A stretch of 64,000 bases of DNA from Cyanomargarita calcarea GSE-NOS-MK-12-04C (lineage in GTDB: Bacteria > Cyanobacteriota > Cyanobacteriia > Cyanobacteriales > Nostocaceae). Numbering within the stretch: the stretch's first letter is position 1; every line of letters starts with the position of its first letter. Made by a program: the position numbers and the translations under genes. Shown piece after piece: positions 45,773-57,100 of this stretch. The stretch is taken from positions 186,001 to 250,000 of the forward strand of contig JAHHGZ010000003.1 in assembly GCA_019359595.1 (NCBI GenBank), given 5' to 3'. A model generated the notes under the pieces. That model did not search any database and had not been told where the DNA came from. It saw nothing but the letters and a program-made list of their open reading frames with translations.

Positions 45773-48700
45773 ATGACTACAATTAAATTTTTATCTGACT
45801 TAAACAATTTAGGGATCAAAATCTGGATTGAAGATGAGCAGCTACGTTATCGGGCTCCCCAAGGAGTGATGTCATCAGACCTCAAACAAAAGCTGCTAGA
45901 GCGAAAATCAGAAATTCTGGCTTTTCTCAAACAAATAAAGACAAATATCCAATCCACCCCTGGGTCTATACTGGCAGTTTCACGGTCAGGTGAGTTGCCC
46001 TTATCCTTTGCCCAACAGCGGATGTGGTTTCTCCATCAGTTGGATAGCCAAAACCCTTTTTACAATGAAAGTCTGCAAGTGCAAATTAGCGGAGCGCTGA
46101 ATATCGCAGCTTTAGAGCAGAGTATTAATGAAATCATTCGCCGTCACGAGAGCTTGCGGACTATTTTTCCCACAGTAGATGGAAAACCTGTACAGCGAAT
46201 TAGCCCCAGTTTAACAAAAAATTTACCCTTGGTGGATTTGCAAGGGTTGCCACCTGCCGGGGTGCAACAGTTTATTACCCAAGAGGTTCGCCAACCCTTT
46301 AACTTAGACGAGGGACCTTTGTCACGATTCATGCTGCTTCTGTGCGAGCCAGAAACCCACATCCTGATTGTGACCATGCACCACATCATCACTGATGGCT
46401 GGTCAATGGGAATATTGATGAAAGAGTTATCCACTCTCTATCAAGCCTTTAGTGTGGGTACTGGTTCTCATTTAACAGAGTTGCCCATTCAGTATGCTGA
46501 TTTTACAGTTTGGCAAAGACAACGCTTGACCGGGGAAATCTGGGAAAATCAACTTAACTATTGGAAGCAACAGTTGGCTGGTGCGACACCTCTGTTAGAA
46601 CTACCCACAGACAAACCGCGTCCCCCAGTTCAGACTTTCAGGGGTGCTGTCAAGGAATTTCAACTGGACTTGAATTTAACCACGCAACTGAAAACCTTAA
46701 GCCGGGAGTCAGGGTCTACCCTGTTTCACACAATACTGGCAGCTTACGTAATTTTACTTTATCGTTACAGCGGTCAAGATGATATTAGTGTCGGCTGCCC
46801 GATGGCCAACCGCAACCGCACAGAAATAGAACCATTAATTGGCTTTTTTGTCAATACAGTCGTGCTGCGTAACCAGATCCAGGGGAATCCCAGTTTTTCG
46901 GAATTTCTCACTCAAGTTAGGCAAGTCGCTTTAGCGGGTGATGCTCACCAAGATATCCCATTTGAGCAAGTTGTAGATGCACTACAACCAGAACGTTCTC
47001 TCAGCTACAGTTCCTTGTTCCAGGTGATGTTTGCTTGGCAGAGTTTTTCGCTGGATACTTTAGAGTTAAGCGATATTAGCCTGACGACCCAAATGGTAGA
47101 ACGGGAGACATCTGCCTTTGATTTGAATCTGTCGATTTGGGAGACAAAGAAAGGACTAATGGGGAGATGGGAATATAGCAGCGACTTATTTGCAGCAGAT
47201 ACCATTGCAAGGATGACAGGTCATTTTCAGACTTTGTTATCAGGAATTATTGCTCATCCCGACCAATCTATTAGTAAGTTACCCCTGCTGACAGCAAAAG
47301 AGCAGGAGCAAATTTTAGTTGCATGGAATCAGACTGAGACTGATTACCCTACAGACAAATGCATCCATGAGTTATTTGAGGAAAGAGTCAAACTTAATCC
47401 TGATGCGATCGCCCTTATTTACGACAACCAAGAACTTACCTATCAACAGCTGAACAAAAAAGCTAATCAACTAGCTCATTATTTACAAAGTTTGGGTGTA
47501 GGTCCAGAAGTTTTGGTGGGGATTTGTGTAGAGCGATCGCTAGAGATGATTGTCGGAATACTGGCAATTCTAAAAGCGGGTGGGGCTTATGTGCCAATCG
47601 ACCCAGAGTATCCCCAAGACCGTTTGACTTTCATGTTAGATGATGCTCAGTTATCAGTCTTATTGACTCAAGAAAAACTAGTTAACAAACTACCTGCTCA
47701 CAAGGCTTGTGTAATTTGCTTAGATACAAACTGGAATATCATCAATCAACAAACAGAAGAGAACCTCAATACTAGCATTAAAGCTGATAACTTAGCTTAT
47801 GTAATGTACACATCTGGTTCTACAGGTCAACCCAAAGGTGTTAGCATTGTCCATCAAGGTGTAGTTCGATTAGTCACACAAACTGACTATGTGAGCTTTT
47901 CTGCTAAAGAAGTATTTCTACAAGTTGCTCCTATCTCCTTCGACGCTGCAACTTTTGAAATTTGGGGTTGCTTACTTAACAGTGGACAACTAGTAATATT
48001 TCCCTCCAACACCCCATCTTTAGATGAATTAGGACAAGTTATTGAGCAATACCAAGTTACCACCCTTTGGCTAACGGCGGGTCTATTTCATTTAATGGTA
48101 GATGAAAAGATTGATGCCTTAAAACCCTTACGTCAACTGTTAGCAGGTGGTGATATTTTATCTGTTTCCCATGTCCAGAAATTTCTCCAAACTGTAGAGA
48201 ATTGCCAACTGATTAACGGTTACGGACCAACAGAAAATACAACTTTTACTTGCTGTTATCAAATCCCAACGTCACTCAGTCCAGATGTCTCTGTTCCGAT
48301 TGGTCGTCCGATTGCTAATACCCAGGTTTATATATTAGATGAAAATCTCCAACCAGTGCCAATCGGGATACCAGGAGAATTGCATATAGGTGGTGCAGGA
48401 TTAGCACGAGGCTACCTCAACCGTCCCGAATTGACACAAGAGAAATTCATCCCCAATCCTTTTAGCACTGTTCCCGATTCCCGTCTCTACAAAACCGGGG
48501 ATAAGGCACGCTACTTAAGTGATGGCAATATCGAATACCTGGGACGCATAGACAATCAGGTGAAAATACGCGGCTTCCGCATTGAGTTGGGCGAGATCGA
48601 AACAGTCCTGAGCCAACATGCCCATGTCCACTCAGTTGTAGTCATCGCCCGCGAAGATACTCCGGATAATAAACGCCTAGTCGCTTATATCGTGCCGCAT

Positions 48701-50545
48701 CCACAGGTGACACCCACAACCAGCGAACTGCGTCAATTCCTGAAAGCCAAGCTACCAGACTACATGGTACCCAATGCTTTCGTCATCCTAGAAGCCCTAC
48801 CCCTAACCCCCAATGGCAAAGTAGACCGTCGAAACCTGCCGCTACCTGCAAGGAGTAATGACTTAGACAAATTTGTTGCACCCCGGACTCACACAGAAGA
48901 GATTTTGGCAGGTATCTGGAAGGATGTCTTACGACTACAACAAGTAGGCATTTACGACAATTTCTTTGAATTGGGGGGAGACTCGATCATTGCTATCCAA
49001 ATTATTGCCCGCGCTAACCAAGCAGGTTTAAAAGTCACCACCAAACAGCTATTTCAACACCAAACTGTTGCCGATTTAGCTGCTGTCGCAGGTATAGCAA
49101 GCAACCTCAAAGCCGAACAAGGTTTAGTCACAGGAGAGGTTCCTCTCACCCCAATTCAGCATTGGTTTTTCGAGCAGAATTGGCTGGAACCTCATCACTT
49201 CAATCAAGCGGTGCTGCTGAAAGTGCCACCAGACTTGAAACCTGAGCTATTAAGGCAAGTTGTAGAAAAATTACTGGTGCATCATGATGCCCTCCGCTTG
49301 CGGTTTGTCCAGGATGGAGACAAGTGGCAGCAAATTAATGCTCTTGAGCAAAATACCGTAAATTTGGAAGTTGTAAATTTGTCAGAACTTCCTGAGGAGG
49401 AGCAGCAAACGACCATAGAAGCAACAGCAGCTCGTGAACAAATGAGCTTAAACCTTTCATCTGGGATGCTGATCCGATTAGTTTTGTTCCGGAAGGGTAA
49501 TTCTTCTCCAGGTCGTTTGTTGGTTGTTATCCATCACTTAGCGGTGGATGGTGTTTCTTGGCGGATTCTACTGGAAGATTTATCAACAGTTTATGAGCAA
49601 CTGGACTCTGTTGAAGCGATAAAACTACCTGCCAAAACGACTTCCTTTAAAGATTGGGCAATCAGGCTACAAGATTATGGGCTAGAGCCTGCACTAACGG
49701 GTGAATTAGACTACTGGCTGGCTCAGTCTAGGTTTAATTTTGCTCCTCTACCAGTGGATTATTCTCCAGACAACAAGTTCAACACCGTTGCCTCAAGTCG
49801 AATAGTTTCAGTATCTCTGAGTGTCGAACAAACTCGCGCTCTGCTTGTCGAAGTGCCCTCAGTATACAACACCCAAATTAATGATGTCCTGCTTGCGGCA
49901 TTAGTGCAAAGCTTTACCCGGTGGACAGGAACTAATTACTTGCTAGTTGACTTAGAAGGACACGGACGGGAGGAACTATTTGAGGATGCAGACTTGTCAC
50001 GCACAGTGGGTTGGTTTACCAGTATTTTTCCCGTTTTGTTAAAGTCTGAACAAGTTGAGAATCCCAAAGAAACCCTCAAGTCAGTCAAAGAGCAATTGCG
50101 ATGTATCCCTAACAAGGGGATCGGATATGGAATCTTGCGATATCTGAGTCAGCCAGAGATTCGCAAGCAACTGCAAGCAATTCCCCAAGCCGAGGTGAGT
50201 TTTAACTACTTGGGTCAATTCGATGGCATGGGTTCTTCTCTTTTGCTGTGGGGTTTTGCCCCTGAGTCTAGTGGAGCAATTCACAGCCCTTTGGGAATTC
50301 GCAGCCATTTGTTAGAAGTAGATGGATTAGTAGTCAACAACAGACTGCAACTGGATTGGAGGTATAGCGAGAATTTTCATCAACGGTCTACAGTTGAGGG
50401 TTTAGCTCAGGGTTTTATAGAGGTATTACAAGCCTTGATAGACCACTGTCAGTCATCGGAAGCGGGTGGTTATACACCTTCAGATTTTCCGGAAGCTGAC
50501 TTGAACCAGGATGAGCTTGATGCACTCCTGTCAATTATGGATTAA
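45773..50545 (+). CDS. NRPS module 1: docking-C-A-PCP-E, predicted D-Val
   Basis: This is a 1,590-residue synthetase. A TubC-type docking domain (NNLGIKIWIEDEQLRYRAP) occupies residues 1-55, a condensation domain follows (MHHIITDGWS near 205), then adenylation (LAYVMYTSGSTGQPKG near 675; NGYGPTENTTF; YKTGDKARY), a carrier (FFELGGDSIIAIQ near 1068) and epimerisation (HHLAVDGVSWRILLEDL near 1254; final FNYLGQFDG). GGDS is the carrier form usually found before epimerases. Reading the ten pocket residues by hand against the GrsA pattern gives D-A-F-W-L-G-G-T-F-K, very near the known valine code. The unit should add valine to the starter and invert it to D-Val. Confidence 0.93.
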   Translation: MTTIKFLSDLNNLGIKIWIEDEQLRYRAPQGVMSSDLKQKLLERKSEILAFLKQIKTNIQSTPGSILAVSRSGELPLSFAQQRMWFLHQLDSQNPFYNESLQVQISGALNIAALEQSINEIIRRHESLRTIFPTVDGKPVQRISPSLTKNLPLVDLQGLPPAGVQQFITQEVRQPFNLDEGPLSRFMLLLCEPETHILIVTMHHIITDGWSMGILMKELSTLYQAFSVGTGSHLTELPIQYADFTVWQRQRLTGEIWENQLNYWKQQLAGATPLLELPTDKPRPPVQTFRGAVKEFQLDLNLTTQLKTLSRESGSTLFHTILAAYVILLYRYSGQDDISVGCPMANRNRTEIEPLIGFFVNTVVLRNQIQGNPSFSEFLTQVRQVALAGDAHQDIPFEQVVDALQPERSLSYSSLFQVMFAWQSFSLDTLELSDISLTTQMVERETSAFDLNLSIWETKKGLMGRWEYSSDLFAADTIARMTGHFQTLLSGIIAHPDQSISKLPLLTAKEQEQILVAWNQTETDYPTDKCIHELFEERVKLNPDAIALIYDNQELTYQQLNKKANQLAHYLQSLGVGPEVLVGICVERSLEMIVGILAILKAGGAYVPIDPEYPQDRLTFMLDDAQLSVLLTQEKLVNKLPAHKACVICLDTNWNIINQQTEENLNTSIKADNLAYVMYTSGSTGQPKGVSIVHQGVVRLVTQTDYVSFSAKEVFLQVAPISFDAATFEIWGCLLNSGQLVIFPSNTPSLDELGQVIEQYQVTTLWLTAGLFHLMVDEKIDALKPLRQLLAGGDILSVSHVQKFLQTVENCQLINGYGPTENTTFTCCYQIPTSLSPDVSVPIGRPIANTQVYILDENLQPVPIGIPGELHIGGAGLARGYLNRPELTQEKFIPNPFSTVPDSRLYKTGDKARYLSDGNIEYLGRIDNQVKIRGFRIELGEIETVLSQHAHVHSVVVIAREDTPDNKRLVAYIVPHPQVTPTTSELRQFLKAKLPDYMVPNAFVILEALPLTPNGKVDRRNLPLPARSNDLDKFVAPRTHTEEILAGIWKDVLRLQQVGIYDNFFELGGDSIIAIQIIARANQAGLKVTTKQLFQHQTVADLAAVAGIASNLKAEQGLVTGEVPLTPIQHWFFEQNWLEPHHFNQAVLLKVPPDLKPELLRQVVEKLLVHHDALRLRFVQDGDKWQQINALEQNTVNLEVVNLSELPEEEQQTTIEATAAREQMSLNLSSGMLIRLVLFRKGNSSPGRLLVVIHHLAVDGVSWRILLEDLSTVYEQLDSVEAIKLPAKTTSFKDWAIRLQDYGLEPALTGELDYWLAQSRFNFAPLPVDYSPDNKFNTVASSRIVSVSLSVEQTRALLVEVPSVYNTQINDVLLAALVQSFTRWTGTNYLLVDLEGHGREELFEDADLSRTVGWFTSIFPVLLKSEQVENPKETLKSVKEQLRCIPNKGIGYGILRYLSQPEIRKQLQAIPQAEVSFNYLGQFDGMGSSLLLWGFAPESSGAIHSPLGIRSHLLEVDGLVVNNRLQLDWRYSENFHQRSTVEGLAQGFIEVLQALIDHCQSSEAGGYTPSDFPEADLNQDELDALLSIMD

Positions 50546-50888
50546 TGAAGGAAGAAGGAAGAAGGAAGAAGGAAGAAGAGAAAGATATTTTTCCATCCCT
50601 TCGCACACTTCCAATTATACTTGGGCTTCTATTTTTTGAAGAGTTGATACTAAAATTCTCTGTAATTCATCAACTTCCCTGATAACAGGAGTAAACAATT
50701 CTGGACTTGCTAAACCAACTTCCTTCGCAATATATAACTGAGTATCTAATTCTCTTAAAGATCCCAGAGATATGTGGATAAATTGTTCTCGATGACTACT
50801 CATAATTGATGGAATAACTTTGAAGAATCAAGTAATAATTATTGTCCCATATTCCTTCTTCCTTCTTCCTTCTTCCTTCTTCCTTCAT
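50544..50888. repeat. Segment between NRPS genes flanked by inverted GAAGGAA runs
   Basis: A run of five or so GAAGGAA-like heptamers starts at the module 1 stop (50545-50578), and an inverse run (CTTCCTTCTTCCTTC-like, 50853-50888) ends just before the module 2 start. The two runs are near-perfect inverses of about 35 bases each. The segment between holds a broken four-helix-bundle gene on the minus strand. It looks like an inserted cassette splitting the operon. Confidence 0.7.
50615..50803 (-). pseudogene. Fragment of a four-helix-bundle (IVS-type) protein
   Basis: This 62-codon frame (SSHREQFIHISLGSLRELDT, then QLYIAKEVGLASPELFTPVIREVDE) matches the second half of the small four-helix-bundle family first known from 23S rRNA intervening sequences. 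The first two helices are missing. It lies wholly within the inverted heptamer repeats and is probably a passenger. Confidence 0.7.
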
Positions 50889-50898
50889 TTAAAAAACA

Positions 50899-53800
50899 AT
50901 GACTCTTGCCGTACCAACAAACAAAAGCAAAAATATTGAATCTATTTATCCCCTTTCTCCTATGCAGGAGGGGATGCTCTTTCATACTCTTTACGAACCA
51001 GAATCCAGGGTTTACTTCACACAGATGAAGTATATTCTGCATGGGAATTTGGATATTTTCGCCTTTGAGCAGGCTTGGCAACAAGTGGTGGATCGACACC
51101 CAATTTTGCGGACTATTTTTGTCTGGCAGAACGGTAAAAAGACACTCCAGGTGGTACTAAAAAAAGTAAATTTGCCTTGGACTAACTTAGACTGGCGATC
51201 GCTATCCCCAATTGAACAGGAACAGCAACTAGAAGTTTTGTTGCAGGAGGATAGAAACAACGACTTTGTACTTGACAAAGCGCCCCTGATGCGATGCACT
51301 TTAATTCAGCTAGCCGAAGCGACGTACAAATTTGTCTGGAGTTCTCATCACTTGCTGACAGATGGCTGGTGTATGCCGATCATTTTTAAAGAAGTGTTTG
51401 CCTTTTACGAGGCCAGCATAGAAGGCAAAGATTTATATTTGCCTCTACCCCGCCCTTACAAAGACTATATTACTTGGTTGCAGCAGCAAGATGCTACTAA
51501 AGCTGCAGCCTATTGGCAAAAAGCTCTCCAGGGATTTGCCGCTCCAACTCCCTTAGTGGTCGATTGTACCGCAAAGCAACAGTCGGAAATTAAAAAGACT
51601 TTTGACCAACAGCGCTTACAGTTATCATCGACAGCTACCACCGCTCTCAAATCTTTAGCCCAAAAACATCGTTTGACAGTTTCCACCTTGGTGCAGGGGG
51701 CTTGGGGGCTGCTACTAAGTCGTTACAGTGGTGAGTCTGACGTGATTTTTGGGGCTACTGTGTCTGGTCGTCCTCCCTCGTTGTCTGGGGTAGAATCGAT
51801 GATCGGACTGTTTATTAATACCTTGCCCGTGCGGGTAAAAGTATCTGAAGAAACGGAACTAGTGCCTTGGCTTGCGGAATTACAACAGCAGCAGGTGGAG
51901 CGGGATGAGTATGCCTACAGTTCACTAGTGGAGATTCAGCGCTCCAGTGAAGTACCTCCAGGAAGCTGCTTATTTGATAGTCTCCTAGTATTTGAGAACT
52001 ACCCCTCTGCTGATTCTTTGCATAACAGCATCCGGATTGATGATTTTCAAGGATCTGAACGCACAAATTACCCTTTAACAATACTAGTAATACCCAATGA
52101 GGAATTATTGGTGCGATTTGTATACGATCGCGATCGCTTCGACGCAGACACGATTACTAGGATGGCTGGTCATTTCCAAACGTTGCTCTTGGGAATCGTT
52201 GATAATCCTCAGCAAAAACTTAGCAAGTTGCCCTTGCTCACTGATTTCGAGAAAAATCGGTTATTAGTAGAGTGGAACGACACTCGGGTAGATTATCCAG
52301 AAAAATGTATCTATCAGTTGTTTGAAGAACAGGTAGCCAAGACACCGGATGCAGTAGCAGTGGTGTTTGGCTCTGAAAAACTGACCTACCAAGAGTTAAA
52401 TAGTCGAGCCAATCAATTGGCACATCATTTACAAACCTTGGGTGTGGGTCCAGAGGTTTTGGTGGGGATTTGTGTAGAGCGATCGCTAGACATGATTGTC
52501 GGAATACTGGCCATCCTGAAAGCGGGTGGTGCTTATGTGCCGTTAGATCCAGCCTATCCTCAAGAGCGATTGGCTTATATGTTGAGTAATGCGACTGTTT
52601 CGGTGCTACTAACTCAGCAGAAATTAGTCGAGCAATTGCCCAACTGCGAACAGGTAGTGTGCTTGGATACAGATTCTGAAATCATCTCTGCCCAAATTAA
52701 GGATAATCTGCTTGTCGGAGTGAAACCAGAGAACTTAGCTTATGTAATTTATACTTCTGGTTCTACGGGTAAGCCAAAAGGAGTAGCCATGAGTAACCGT
52801 TCTCTGGTCAACCTATTACTTTGGCAAATGGAAAATTCTCAGGTTTCCATTGAGGGAAAAACCCTGCAATTTGCCCCTATAAGTTTTGATGTTTCTTTTC
52901 AAGAAATCTTCTCTACCTGGTGTTCTGGTGGCACATTGGTGTTAATTTCTGAAGATGTGCGACGAGATGCTAGAGCGTTATTAAGGTTGCTGACAGAAAC
53001 AGGAGTAGAAAGAATATTCCTCCCCTTTGTTGCCTTACAGCAGTTAGCTGAGGTTGCTACAAGTTTTGAATTGTTTCCAACTACTCTTTGCGAAATTATC
53101 ACCGCAGGGGAACAGTTGCAGATGACAACCAGCCTGACCAACTTTTTGACCAGACTCCCTGATTGCAGACTGGAAAATCAATATGGACCATCAGAAAGCC
53201 ATGTGGTCACAGCTTTTACCTTAAAGGGTTCTGCAAACAGTTGGTCAGCACTTCCTCCCATCGGTCGTCCCATTGCTAATACACAAATCTATATTCTCGA
53301 CCTTCAGGGTCAACCTGTACCGATTGGGGTTCCTGGAGAACTACATATTGGTGGTCTTGGTTTAGCCAGAGAATATCTCAACCGTCCAGAATTGACGGCC
53401 CAGAAGTTTATTCTCAGTCCCTTTGACAAGTCAAATTCAGCTTGTCTATACAAAACTGGCGATCAGGCACGTTATTTACCTGACGGTAATATCGAATTTC
53501 TCGGTCGCATTGATAATCAAGTCAAAATTCGCGGCTTTCGGATCGAACTTGGGGAAATTGAAACTACACTCACCGCACAACCTCAAGTAAAAGAAGCAGT
53601 AGTTATAGTCAGAGAAGACATCCCAGGCAAAAAGCGCCTAGTCGCTTATATTGTACAGACGCATATAACGTCACCATCCTCCATTCAAAATCAATTGCGG
53701 AACTTCCTGAAACATCAGCTACCAGACTACATGGTGCCTAGTGCCTTTATGTTACTAGATGCTCTACCTCTGACCCCCAGTGGTAAGGTAGACCGCCGTG

Positions 53801-54144
53801 CCCTACCTGCTCCTTGTGTGATTAATGACACGGAAACCTTTGTTACAGCCAGCACCCCTACCGAAGAGGCGATCGCAACTATTTGGGGTGATGTTTTAGG
53901 ACTAAAACAAGTAGGCATTCACGACAACTTCTTTGAACTAGGCGGACATTCGCTACTTGCCACCCAAGTGATTTCTCGGTTGCGGCAGACTTGGAAGATG
54001 GAATTGCCCCTACGTCGTTTGTTTGAGAAACCGACTGTAGCGGAATTAGCACAGAGCATCGACAAGATTCTTTCAACAGTACAAAGGCTACAAAGCAACA
54101 CTTCCAGTCATCTGTTAAACAACCGGGAGGAAATAGAACTGTGA
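50899..54144 (+). CDS. NRPS module 2: C-A-PCP, predicted proline-like residue
   Basis: This is a 1,081-residue synthetase. The condensation domain opens YPLSPMQEGMLFHTLYEPES and has SHHLLTDGWC near residue 150; this form is typical for condensation after an epimerase (D-residue donor). The adenylation domain follows (LAYVIYTSGSTGKPKG near 614; ENQYGPSESHVVTAF; YKTGDQARY) and a carrier (FFELGGHSLLATQ near 1014). My hand reading of the pocket is D-V-Q-F-I-A-Q-V-V-K. It resembles proline or methylproline codes (D-V-Q-x-I-A-H-V-x-K) except for Gln in place of His at position seven, so a proline analogue is possible. The stop overlaps the next start by 4 bases. Confidence 0.92.
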   Translation: MTLAVPTNKSKNIESIYPLSPMQEGMLFHTLYEPESRVYFTQMKYILHGNLDIFAFEQAWQQVVDRHPILRTIFVWQNGKKTLQVVLKKVNLPWTNLDWRSLSPIEQEQQLEVLLQEDRNNDFVLDKAPLMRCTLIQLAEATYKFVWSSHHLLTDGWCMPIIFKEVFAFYEASIEGKDLYLPLPRPYKDYITWLQQQDATKAAAYWQKALQGFAAPTPLVVDCTAKQQSEIKKTFDQQRLQLSSTATTALKSLAQKHRLTVSTLVQGAWGLLLSRYSGESDVIFGATVSGRPPSLSGVESMIGLFINTLPVRVKVSEETELVPWLAELQQQQVERDEYAYSSLVEIQRSSEVPPGSCLFDSLLVFENYPSADSLHNSIRIDDFQGSERTNYPLTILVIPNEELLVRFVYDRDRFDADTITRMAGHFQTLLLGIVDNPQQKLSKLPLLTDFEKNRLLVEWNDTRVDYPEKCIYQLFEEQVAKTPDAVAVVFGSEKLTYQELNSRANQLAHHLQTLGVGPEVLVGICVERSLDMIVGILAILKAGGAYVPLDPAYPQERLAYMLSNATVSVLLTQQKLVEQLPNCEQVVCLDTDSEIISAQIKDNLLVGVKPENLAYVIYTSGSTGKPKGVAMSNRSLVNLLLWQMENSQVSIEGKTLQFAPISFDVSFQEIFSTWCSGGTLVLISEDVRRDARALLRLLTETGVERIFLPFVALQQLAEVATSFELFPTTLCEIITAGEQLQMTTSLTNFLTRLPDCRLENQYGPSESHVVTAFTLKGSANSWSALPPIGRPIANTQIYILDLQGQPVPIGVPGELHIGGLGLAREYLNRPELTAQKFILSPFDKSNSACLYKTGDQARYLPDGNIEFLGRIDNQVKIRGFRIELGEIETTLTAQPQVKEAVVIVREDIPGKKRLVAYIVQTHITSPSSIQNQLRNFLKHQLPDYMVPSAFMLLDALPLTPSGKVDRRALPAPCVINDTETFVTASTPTEEAIATIWGDVLGLKQVGIHDNFFELGGHSLLATQVISRLRQTWKMELPLRRLFEKPTVAELAQSIDKILSTVQRLQSNTSSHLLNNREEIEL

Positions 54145-57100
54145 AAAGCATTGAAGATTTGTTGTTAGACCTTTCCCATCTCGATATAAAGCTATGGGTT
54201 GATGAACAAAGTCGTTTGCGCTGTAATGCCCCTTCAGGAACATTAATACCAGAGATACGTACACAGCTATCTGAACGCAAAGCAGAAATTATTGACTTTT
54301 TGCAACAGGTTAATCTGAACTCTAATTCTAGTTTCGAGTCTATTAGTCCGGTTCTGAGGGACAAAGACCTACCTTTGTCCTTTGCACAAGAGGGATTGTG
54401 GTTTCTCTACCAGTTGAATAACAAAGGTAGTAATTACAATATGCCATGTGCGTTGCAAATTACTGGCAGCTTGAATGTAGTAGTGCTAGAGCAAGCTCTG
54501 ACGGAAATAGTTAGACGGCATGAAATTCTGAGAACTAATTTTCAACAGGTAGAGGCCAAGACTGTACAGGTAATTAACCCAGATACCACCTTTAAACTCA
54601 AGGTAATTGATTTAGAGGGCGAACAATTAGTAAATGTCCAAAATTTCATCAATTTAGAGGTAGAAAAACCTTTTGATTTGCATCAAGATGCTTTATTCCA
54701 AACTATTCTGTGGCGACTGAATGACCAGTCTTATGTACTGTTGCTAAATATGCATCACATCATCTCTGATGGTTGGTCAACGGGAATTTTGTTGCAAGAA
54801 TTGTCTACTCTTTATCAAGCTTACCTATCAGAGAATAAGTCACCTTTACCAGAGTTACCCATCCAATATGCTGACTTTGCTTTGTGGCAAAGACAATATT
54901 TAAGTCAGGAAGTTAGACAAAAGCAACTGAACTACTGGCAGCAACAGTTAGCGGATGCGCCACCTTTGTTACAATTGCCTACAGACAGAGTACGTCCCCC
55001 CGTGCAATCATTCCGGGGTGGGATAAAGGAATTTCAGATTAATGCGGATGTGAGCAAGAGAATTAGAGCCTTAAGTCAAGAGTCAAAGGCAACTTTATTT
55101 ATGACAATGCTGGCGGCTTTTGTCACTTTGCTCTATCGCTACAGTAATCAGGATGATATTCTTGTTGGTTCTCCTATGGCTAATAGAAACCGTAGAGAAA
55201 TAGAACCATTAATTGGCTATTTTGTGAATACTGTAGTGCTAAGGACTCAGTTGGTAGGAAATCTCAGTTTTTGGGAAGTACTGAACCGAGTCCGCACAGT
55301 AGCAATGGATGCCCATGCTCATCAAGATGTACCTTTTGAGCAGGTAGTAGAAGCGCTACAACCACAACGAAATTTAAGCCATAGTCCTTTGTTTCAGGTG
55401 TTGTTTGACTTGCAGCATTCTCTGACGGAGAAGTTGCTATTTCCTGGTTTGGCTTTGACTCCTTTCGGGCTAGAACACACAACGTCAAAATTTGACCTCT
55501 CGCTGGTGATAGAAGATACAGGGGATAAATTGATTGGTTGGTGGGAATATAGCAGCGATTTGTTTAGTTTGGAAACCATAACTCGTTTATCAGATAATTT
55601 CCAAATTTTGTTAGCAGGAATTGTTGCTAATCCCGAAACACCTATTAATGAATTACCTCTACTTTCAGCAGCTGAACAACAGCAAATTCTAGTTGAGTGG
55701 AATGATACTTTTATAGAGTATCCCGACAGCAAATGCATCCATCAGTTATTTGAGGAACAAGTAGCTAGGACACCCCAAGATATAGCAGTTGTCTTTGAAG
55801 AAGAAGAATTTACTTACCAACAGCTAAATAGTTGGGCAAACAAAATAGCGCATTATTTACAAAGTCTAGGGGTCAGACCAGAAGTTCTGGTTGCTATTTG
55901 TTTAGAGCGCTCTTTGGAAATGGTCATTGGATTGTTGGCAGTTTTAAAAGCTGGTGGTGCTTATTTACCACTCGACCCCAACTATCCCTCTTTGCGCTTG
56001 GCACATATGTTGGATGACTCTCAGGTGTCGGTGTTACTGACTCGGGAAACATTGCGGGAATTTTTGCCAGAAAATGGAGCAAAGGTTGTTTGTTTAGATA
56101 CAGACTTCGAGGACATCTATTCTCAAAGTGAAGATAATCCCGTCAGTGGGGTAAAACCGGAAAACTTAGCCTATGTAATTTATACTTCAGGTTCTACGGG
56201 AAAACCGAAGGGTGTGATGATTCCCCATCAAGGTGTGGTCAATCATAGCCAAGCAATGATTGCGGAATATAGTTTAACCTGTGATGACCGAGTGCTGCAA
56301 TTTGCTTCCTTCAGCTTTGATGTCGCAATCGAAGAACTTTTCCCCACTTTGTTAAGCGGTGCAACTTTGGTAATGCGACCTGCTCAAATGTTTGTCTCTT
56401 TTACAGACTTTACCAAATTTATCCTGGAACAAAGGTTGACGGTTGCGAACCTACCAACCCCATATTGGCAGGAGTGGGTTTTGGAACTATCCCAAGGTAA
56501 GGCTACCGTACCAAACTGCCTGCGTTTGGTGGTCACGGGTAGCGAGCAAGTGCTACCAGAACGACTGGCTTTGTGGCAGCAATTGGTGGGGGATAGGGTA
56601 ATGTGGATAAATGCCTATGGTCCAACGGAAGCGACTATCACAGCCACAGTTTATCAACTTGCACCGACTTCAGAAAGCTCTTATATTAATTCAGTGTCCA
56701 TTGGTCGTCCAATTGCCAACACACAAATTTACATCCTAGACAAAAATCTTCAACCAGTACCCATTGGTGTACCTGGTGAACTACATATTGGTGGTCTTGG
56801 TTTAGCCGAACGCTATCTCAACCATCCAGATTTAACTGCTCAAAAATTTATCCCTAATCCCTTTACCCATTTTGGATTGCCGAAATTAGAGCGTCTTTAC
56901 AAAACTGGTGATCAGGCACGTTATTTACCTGATGGTAACATCGAGTTTCTGGGTCGGATTGACAATCAGGTGAAGATTCGGGGTTTTCGGATTGAACTTG
57001 GGGAAATTGAAGCAGTCTTAGCTCAACACCCTGAGGTTCGTGCATCTGCGGTGATTGCTAGAGTTGACCAACCAGGTAACAAGCAACTCGTCGCTTATAT

